A stretch of 10,385 bases of DNA from Claveliimonas sp034178805. Lineage in GTDB: Bacteria > Bacillota > Clostridia > Lachnospirales > Lachnospiraceae. The notes beneath the pieces were generated by a model, which ran no database searches, was not told where the DNA came from, and saw only the letters and a program-made list of their open reading frames with translations. The DNA lies in assembly GCF_050314255.1 (NCBI RefSeq), contig NZ_JBNPMZ010000034.1:1-10385 (forward strand), written 5' to 3'. This document shows, piece after piece, positions 6,568 through 10,385 of the stretch; position 1 is the stretch's first letter, and every line of letters begins with the position of its first letter. The position numbers were made by a program, and so were the translations under genes.

Positions 6568-6900
6568 ATGAAGTTATCAGATGTTTCCCATGGTCCGGAT
6601 TGGATTATATGGGCAGTATTTATTATGTTTGTGATTCTTTCAATTATTCTGATTTCCGGACATGGAAGCGGCCTTATTGCTGGCTATAATACTGCTTCAC
6701 AAGAGGAAAAGGACAAGTTCGATGCTAAAAAAATGTGCAGATTGACGGGAGTGGGAATGGCCGTTGTTGCAATTCTGATTCTGATCATGGGGCTTTTCGA
6801 GGATGTGCTTCCGGCAAATTTTGCGTATGTTGCTGCCGGTATTATAGTTGCAGTTTGTCTGGTTATGATTATAGCTATCAATACGGTCTGCAGAAAGTAA
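6568..6900 (+). CDS. DUF3784 membrane protein, 110 aa
   Basis: Small integral membrane protein of the DUF3784 type (family recognised from memory). Seen: a hydrophobic helix (about 12-30), the diagnostic loop GHGSGLIAGYNTAS followed by EEKDKFDAKKMCR (about 31-58), then two more helices (about 59-77 and 84-106). No biochemical function is known for the family. GTG 6559, TTG 6562 and ATG 6568 are all in frame; ATG 6568 is chosen because GAGGTG at 6556-6561 is the ribosome binding site, 6 bases ahead, and it contains the alternative GTG. Gap to the preceding GNAT is short and without a terminator. Confidence 0.85.
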   Translation: MKLSDVSHGPDWIIWAVFIMFVILSIILISGHGSGLIAGYNTASQEEKDKFDAKKMCRLTGVGMAVVAILILIMGLFEDVLPANFAYVAAGIIVAVCLVMIIAINTVCRK

Positions 6901-6901
6901 T

Positions 6902-6973
6902 CAAAATAAATATTTACATCAGTTTGAGGACACAGAAGCGGGGGAACAACTGTCGTTGTTTGAATTGAACTGA
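6902..6973 (+). pseudogene. Possible 3' remnant of a lost gene ending in a beta-clamp-like motif
   Basis: The gap at 6901-6999 has no intact gene, but one frame without its own start reads KYLHQFEDTEAGEQLSLFELN and stops at 6971-6973. The end has protein-like composition, and QLSLF matches the canonical sliding-clamp-binding pentapeptide (QLxLF) often found near the C-terminus of bacterial DNA polymerases and repair proteins. A scar of a deleted DNA-metabolism gene is possible, but about 23 codons is too little to be sure. Confidence 0.3.
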
Positions 6974-6999
6974 GCCGTGGAATTTTACAGGAGGGCTTT

Positions 7000-7524
7000 A
7001 TGAAGAAAATATTGGAAACGTGCAGACTTTATCTGCGGGAGATGGAACAATCTGACTTTGATGCATTAAGCAGGATACTGCAGGATGAAAAGACGATGTA
7101 TGCATATAACGGTGCATTCAATGATACTGAGACGCAGGCATGGCTTGATAATCAGATTGCCCGTTATCAAAAATACGGGTTTGGATTATGGGCAGTTGTC
7201 CTGAAAGAATCCGACGAAATGATTGGTCAGTGTGGACTTACCATGCAGCCGTGGAAAGACGGGGAAGTTCTGGAAATCGGTTATCTTCTCCAGAGGGCAT
7301 ACTGGCATCAGGGGTATGCAACGGAAGCGGCAAAAGCATGCAAAGAATATGCTTTTACAAAACTTCATGCTGATGAAGTATGCTCTATTATTCGTGATAC
7401 CAATATAGCGTCTCAAAAAGTGGCTTTGAGAAATGGCATGACGATAATGGATTCCTGGACAAAGCACTATAGGGGCGAGGATATGCCGCATTACCGATAT
7501 GTGGTAAAAAACATTAGAATATAA
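7000..7524 (+). CDS. RimJ/RimL-type GNAT acetyltransferase, 174 aa
   Basis: Predicted acetyl-CoA-dependent acetyltransferase of the Acetyltransf_3 (RimJ/RimL-like) group. This group includes ribosomal-protein acetyltransferases but also many enzymes acting on small molecules, so the acceptor is not assigned. Seen: N-terminal LETCRLYLREMEQSDFDAL (about 5-23), the central GLWAVV strand and MIGQCGL (about 74-80), EIGYLL followed by W102-H-Q-G-Y-A107 (the acetyl-CoA loop with the TEA helix), and the D133-T-N-x-A-S-x-K-V-A-x-x-N-G-M block typical of the group. Length is standard. AGGAGGG at 6989-6995 precedes ATG 7000. The next gene follows after 29 bases. Confidence 0.92.
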   Translation: MKKILETCRLYLREMEQSDFDALSRILQDEKTMYAYNGAFNDTETQAWLDNQIARYQKYGFGLWAVVLKESDEMIGQCGLTMQPWKDGEVLEIGYLLQRAYWHQGYATEAAKACKEYAFTKLHADEVCSIIRDTNIASQKVALRNGMTIMDSWTKHYRGEDMPHYRYVVKNIRI

Positions 7525-7553
7525 TACATAGAAATTGGAAGTGTGGAGGACGT

Positions 7554-8240
7554 ATGTGTACAAGTATTGTTTCAAATAGAAAGAAAACGATTATAGGATG
7601 GAATCTTGATATTTTGGATATGAAATATAAAGTTGTAACAGAAGATGAGCGTGTATATATCGCAATTTACGATGAGAAGGAAGGCTGGATGCCGCTGTTT
7701 GGGGCAAATGCGAGAGGAGATTTTGTTGCCATGCCTACCTGCTGGTCGTTTGATGACAGGAGTAATCCTGCGGACGGGGATCGTAATAATCTTTTGATGC
7801 TGGATATTGATCTGCTCCTTGAAAAAAGGACTTTGAGCGAAATTAGAAGGATTGCCGAAAGTGAAAAGATTTGCAGCATTCCGGGCGTCACATTTCAGGC
7901 ACAGCTTTCAGACGGAGAAGGAAATGTGCTTCAGATAATTCCCGGACAGGGTTACCAGTACAAAGAGAAGCCGGTTTACTCAGTTCTTACGAATTTTTCT
8001 CCCTTCAAAGGTGATAGTGAGGTTCATCCATGGATGGGAATGGATCGGTATGAGACGGCAGTTGCCATGATGGAACAGGCAGACGATCATTTTGATGTAG
8101 ACGATTGCTTTGAGGTGCTGAAAGCAACGGCACAGACGGTGTGCCCGACAGTGGTATCCATGGTTTATGATGTGACGGAGCGCACGGTGTACTGGTGTGA
8201 GAACAGGGAATGGACGCAGATTTTTGAGTGGAAGATGTAA
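7554..8240 (+). CDS. Linear amide C-N hydrolase, choloylglycine hydrolase-like Ntn enzyme, 228 aa
   Basis: Predicted N-terminal-nucleophile hydrolase cleaving a linear amide bond, related to bile-salt/penicillin V hydrolases and C45-type enzymes. Seen: it begins Met-C2-T-S, so removal of Met exposes Cys2 as nucleophile. Other family positions are WNLD (16-19, with the conserved Asp at 19), GAN (N52), QLSDGEGN (D120), VLTNFSPF (N147) and MDRYE (R165), with a closing YDVTERTVYW strand pair. At 228 aa it is shorter than typical bile-salt hydrolases (about 315-340 aa). The Arg that precedes N-x-D in those enzymes is Trp here, so bile-salt deconjugation should not be assumed. No signal peptide. 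GGAGGA at 7545-7550 precedes the ATG. Last gene before the terminator at 8256-8304. Confidence 0.85.
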   Translation: MCTSIVSNRKKTIIGWNLDILDMKYKVVTEDERVYIAIYDEKEGWMPLFGANARGDFVAMPTCWSFDDRSNPADGDRNNLLMLDIDLLLEKRTLSEIRRIAESEKICSIPGVTFQAQLSDGEGNVLQIIPGQGYQYKEKPVYSVLTNFSPFKGDSEVHPWMGMDRYETAVAMMEQADDHFDVDDCFEVLKATAQTVCPTVVSMVYDVTERTVYWCENREWTQIFEWKM

Positions 8241-8255
8241 TAATAGAGAAAATAC

Positions 8256-8304
8256 AAAAGAGAGATTATGTCGGCATTATAATGTTTACATAGTCTCTCT
8301 TTTT
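8256..8304. terminator. Strong intrinsic terminator, probably bidirectional
   Basis: AAAAGAGAGA (8256-8265) pairs perfectly with TCTCTCTTTT (8294-8303). Next inward comes a T8266/G8293 wobble, then TATGT (8267-8271) pairs with ACATA (8288-8292). This gives a 16-bp stem with a 16-base loop and a T run on the plus strand to 8304. The A run at the left arm allows termination on the minus strand too. It closes the accessory run and isolates the downstream ATPase/STAS unit. Confidence 0.9.
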
Positions 8305-8327
8305 GCCCTCTTAATGTATCGTTTATA

Positions 8328-8356
8328 TTGACAAAAAAGAAGAGTTATGTTAAATT
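8328..8356 (+). promoter_or_regulatory. Promoter of the ATPase/STAS-like gene
   Basis: TTGACA (8328-8333) is followed after 17 bases by TAAATT (8351-8356), with a TGT just before it (8348-8350) making an extended -10. Initiation is expected near 8363. Because the in-frame ATG at 8347 lies inside this promoter, it cannot be the start used by this transcript. Confidence 0.75.
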
Positions 8357-8403
8357 CTGAATATAGGAAATCGATGGTACAAAAGCGTGAAAGAGAGGGA
8401 AAT

Positions 8404-9465
8404 ATGCCAGTTGGTAATATAAGATATGAAAGTAGTAAAAGATATTTACTTGAAAAGATAAGAGCTGGAGACACGGAATATTTCCAGAAAACAAAAGATA
8501 ATTTTTGCATATCTGAGGAAGAAGTACAACAATTATTAGAGAACTGTTTGCGAGATGCCATTATAATAGAAAAGGATACGGGAATTGGTTTTGAATTGGT
8601 TTGCCGGGAATGGGATTTTGTATATAATCAGAAGGCTGGGCTGAGTGAAGACAGAATTTATTCTGGAGATATTCAATCTATTTTGAAAAATGACAAAAAA
8701 GAAGCAAAGCAAATTTGGAGTTATGTTTTTTCTGAAATTATGAATAATGCTATTGAACATTCTAAGTCGCAAATGATTTATTGCCATGTGAAGAAAGATT
8801 ATTTGTATACTGAGATTTCTATTACGGATGATGGAATAGGGATATTTGAAAATATTAAAAGTGTGCTTTCAGGTATGTTAAAGCAACATGTCGATAATCA
8901 GGATGCGCTTATAGAGTTGTATAAAGGGAAGTTTACAACAAATAAAGAATCACATTCCGGTGAGGGGATTTTCTTTTCTTCCAAGCTGATGGACGAATTT
9001 GCGGTATGGTCGGATAATGCAGTTTTTCACACTGGATATTATAAAGAAGACAAACTTGTGCAATCGCATTTGATTGCATATTATACAAAGCTTAAAAGAA
9101 TTGGTACAATGGTAGTTATGAAACTTTCGAATCAGACAAACAGGACGATGAAGGAGGTGTTCGACATGTTTGCTCCAATTGACGAAGGTTTTTCAAGGAC
9201 AGTTATTCCGGTGAAAGATACCTGTCTGTGTGGGGAACCGGTTGCAAGATCCCATGCCAGAAGAGTGTTATTTCGCCTGGAGGAGTTCAAACATATTGAT
9301 TTTGATTTCGCAGGAGTAGAGTTTATGGGACAGGGGTTTGCAGATGAAGTATTCCGGGTATTTCAAAATAAGTATCCGGATATTGAACTTCGTGCAATTA
9401 ATGCGAATGAGTCGGTATTAGGTATGATTAAGCACGTACGTTTTAATATGACAGCAACACAATAG
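8404..9465 (+). CDS. GHKL ATPase fused to STAS-like DUF4325 domain, 353 aa
   Basis: Predicted cytoplasmic protein joining a Bergerat-fold ATPase to a STAS-like module. An N-terminal helical, possibly winged-helix region (about 1-60) is followed by the ATPase: N-box E111-IMNNAIEHS120, G1 box D142-DGIG146 and G2 box S185-GEGIFF191. Residues about 262-345 form the STAS-like DUF4325 part: FSRTVIPV, ARSHARRVLFRLE, DFDFAGVEFMGQGFADE, then the RAINAN strand. The layout echoes anti-sigma kinases and their STAS antagonists, but in one chain; family function is not established to my knowledge. ATG 8404 (AGAGGG at 8394-8399) is preferred over ATG 8347, which lies in the promoter; ATG 8374 (weak AGGA) remains possible. 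A strong internal ribosome binding site is noted separately. No sigma factor or partner gene is adjacent, and the gene stands alone between a terminator and a convergent regulator. Confidence 0.88.
   Translation: MPVGNIRYESSKRYLLEKIRAGDTEYFQKTKDNFCISEEEVQQLLENCLRDAIIIEKDTGIGFELVCREWDFVYNQKAGLSEDRIYSGDIQSILKNDKKEAKQIWSYVFSEIMNNAIEHSKSQMIYCHVKKDYLYTEISITDDGIGIFENIKSVLSGMLKQHVDNQDALIELYKGKFTTNKESHSGEGIFFSSKLMDEFAVWSDNAVFHTGYYKEDKLVQSHLIAYYTKLKRIGTMVVMKLSNQTNRTMKEVFDMFAPIDEGFSRTVIPVKDTCLCGEPVARSHARRVLFRLEEFKHIDFDFAGVEFMGQGFADEVFRVFQNKYPDIELRAINANESVLGMIKHVRFNMTATQ
9151..9168 (+). promoter_or_regulatory. Internal Shine-Dalgarno and in-frame ATG at the STAS-like domain
   Basis: AAGGAGGTG (9151-9159) is a nine-base match to the 16S rRNA anti-Shine-Dalgarno complement, stronger than the site of the full gene. 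Six bases later ATG 9166 is in frame (Met255), just before the DUF4325 domain. Initiation here would yield a 99-residue STAS-like protein ending at 9465. Confidence 0.6.
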
Positions 9466-9494
9466 AATCCAACTGCAATAGGAGTTTTAAAACT

Positions 9495-10385
9495 TCACAG
9501 ACTATGCTGTTGAAAAGATTTCCTGTATTCTCTTGGAGTACAAAGATAGAATTCTTTGAATTTCTTAGTATAGTATGCAGGAGAGACAAAGCCACATTTT
9601 TCTGCAATAAGAGAAATGTTTTTATCAGGACATTCTGTCAGCATGGATGCACTTTGAATTAATCTGTATTTAAGCAGATATTGGATTGGTGATTCTCCGG
9701 TAATCCGCTTAAAACAGCGAAGTGTTTCTCTTTCACTGATATTAACTGTTTTTGCGATGCTGAAAAGAGTGATATTTTCTGAATAATGATGTTCTATGTA
9801 ATTCAGAATTTTGGTTACACGAATAGAATTTATATCCTGGTGAAGGGACGGTTCATCAAGATAAGGTTCCAGCTTAGAATATACTGACAGCATGATGGTG
9901 CTAAGTTGTTCCCGAACAATAAATTCATAGGCAAATTCATCATTTTTTAATGCTTCAAATGCAGTAGAAAACCAGTCTGATACAGGCTGGTTTTTATCGT
10001 TCAAAACCATACATGAAAAATGAGAGCATGAAACCATTGGAATAATATACTTAGAAGCAAATGCAGAATTAACGCTGCCGGTAATTAAAAGTGGAGAAAA
10101 AACAAGAGACTGAAGTTCACAGTAAGGTTCTCCGGATGCTGAATGCAGTGCATTTGTATTTATGACTGCAATTTCTCCTGCATGAAGTAAGCAAGTATCA
10201 GCGGATACCTGAAGCTTCATCGATCCTTTGGTAATGTAAATAATTTCAAACTCTTCATGCCAGTGCCAGGGAATAAAATCAGCTATAGAATTGGAGTGTG
10301 CTGACTCATAACAAGCACATGGAAATTCTAAGGTTCCATGTGGTTGAAGTTCTTTATTTTGACTGTTTCTATTTAAACTGCATTT
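9495..10385 (-). CDS. AraC family transcriptional regulator with cupin sensor, 5' end outside window
   Basis: DNA-binding regulator of the AraC/XylS family, 296 residues visible, so nearly complete. The frame continues past the Met at 10220 to the window edge: the part encoded at 10221-10385 contains the cupin start PWHWHEEFEIIYITKG, so 10220 is not the start. The cupin-like sensor domain continues through LLHAGEIAVINTNALHS. The C-terminal ~105 residues form the double helix-turn-helix: first motif ITLFSIAKTVNISERETLRCFK, described here by its ends (about 9710-9775), and second motif ISLIAEKCGFVSPAYYTKKFKE (about 9540-9605) ending in the typical F-x-x-x-x-x-T-P-x-x-Y-R. It converges on the ATPase/STAS gene with 29 bases between stops and no clear terminator. 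Targets are likely to the right of the window; the ligand is unknown, often a carbohydrate in this cupin type. Confidence 0.93.
   Translation of the reverse strand, partial: KCSLNRNSQNKELQPHGTLEFPCACYESAHSNSIADFIPWHWHEEFEIIYITKGSMKLQVSADTCLLHAGEIAVINTNALHSASGEPYCELQSLVFSPLLITGSVNSAFASKYIIPMVSCSHFSCMVLNDKNQPVSDWFSTAFEALKNDEFAYEFIVREQLSTIMLSVYSKLEPYLDEPSLHQDINSIRVTKILNYIEHHYSENITLFSIAKTVNISERETLRCFKRITGESPIQYLLKYRLIQSASMLTECPDKNISLIAEKCGFVSPAYYTKKFKEFYLCTPREYRKSFQQHSL

Noticed and set aside
6944..6961. Hairpin AACAAC-TGTC-GTTGTT as an intrinsic terminator
   Set aside because: Six AT-rich pairs and no T tract after it; it also falls inside the possible coding remnant, so it is unlikely to terminate transcription.
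7520..7525. TATAAT before the amide hydrolase gene as a promoter
   Set aside because: No -35-like hexamer at 16-18 bases upstream and no TG extension; the match overlaps the end of the GNAT gene in AT-rich DNA.
8347..8403. Longer N-terminus of the ATPase/STAS protein from ATG 8347
   Set aside because: That ATG lies between the -35 and -10 boxes of the gene's own promoter and has no ribosome binding site at a suitable distance.
9483..9494. AGTTTTAAAACT palindrome between the convergent genes as a shared terminator
   Set aside because: No loop, only AT-rich 6-bp arms and no T run outside the arms. No convincing terminator is visible between these two genes.

Overview
The window looks like an accessory stretch of a low-GC Firmicutes chromosome, most likely from the class Clostridia and probably a Lachnospiraceae-type gut anaerobe. 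The reasons are AT-rich DNA, strong AGGAGG-type ribosome binding sites, SigA-like promoters (TTGACA/TATAAT), and a gene set (Cys-rich KTR protein, DUF3784, DUF5131, GHKL ATPase with DUF4325) that I associate with that group. The taxonomic call is inference. No rRNA, tRNA, CRISPR array, transposase or integrase is visible.

Layout. (1) 64-1563: a two-gene unit, an alpha/beta hydrolase followed by a membrane-anchored protein with three Asp-box (BNR-like) motifs. (2) 1622-4306: a consensus promoter overlapped by two 18-bp palindromes drives a tight three-gene operon: a 58-residue Cys4 'KTR' protein, a PAS/coiled-coil/HD-GYP phosphodiesterase, and a lipoprotein that starts with TTG. (3) 4307-4387: a short regulatory gap with a 15-bp palindrome and candidate promoters on both strands. 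(4) 4388-8240: a co-directional run of small accessory genes: GNAT acetyltransferase, internally deleted DUF5131 pseudogene, EamA/DMT transporter, second GNAT, DUF3784 membrane protein, third GNAT, and an Ntn-type linear amide C-N hydrolase. It ends at a strong hairpin terminator (8256-8304). (5) 8328-9465: a free-standing unit with its own promoter, encoding one protein that combines an N-terminal region, a GHKL (Bergerat-fold) ATPase domain and a C-terminal STAS-like DUF4325 domain. A near-perfect internal Shine-Dalgarno sits just before the STAS-like domain. (6) 9495-10385: a convergent AraC-family regulator on the minus strand, cut by the right window edge.

How the genes may work together. 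The operon at 1730-4306 looks like a signal-responsive cyclic-dinucleotide turnover unit under tight repression by a palindrome-binding regulator that is not in the window. The 4388-8240 run resembles an accumulated set of detoxification/modification genes (three acetyltransferases, an exporter-like transporter and an amide hydrolase) rather than one pathway, and the decayed DUF5131 gene fits such turnover. The ATPase/STAS-like protein is the most system-like element: it resembles an anti-sigma kinase and its antagonist joined in one chain, with a possible second product made from the internal start.

Several starts were moved inward from the longest open frame because the Shine-Dalgarno or promoter demands it: 64, 1730, 4388, 6568 and 8404. 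The AraC gene is open to the window edge rather than starting at its first internal Met.
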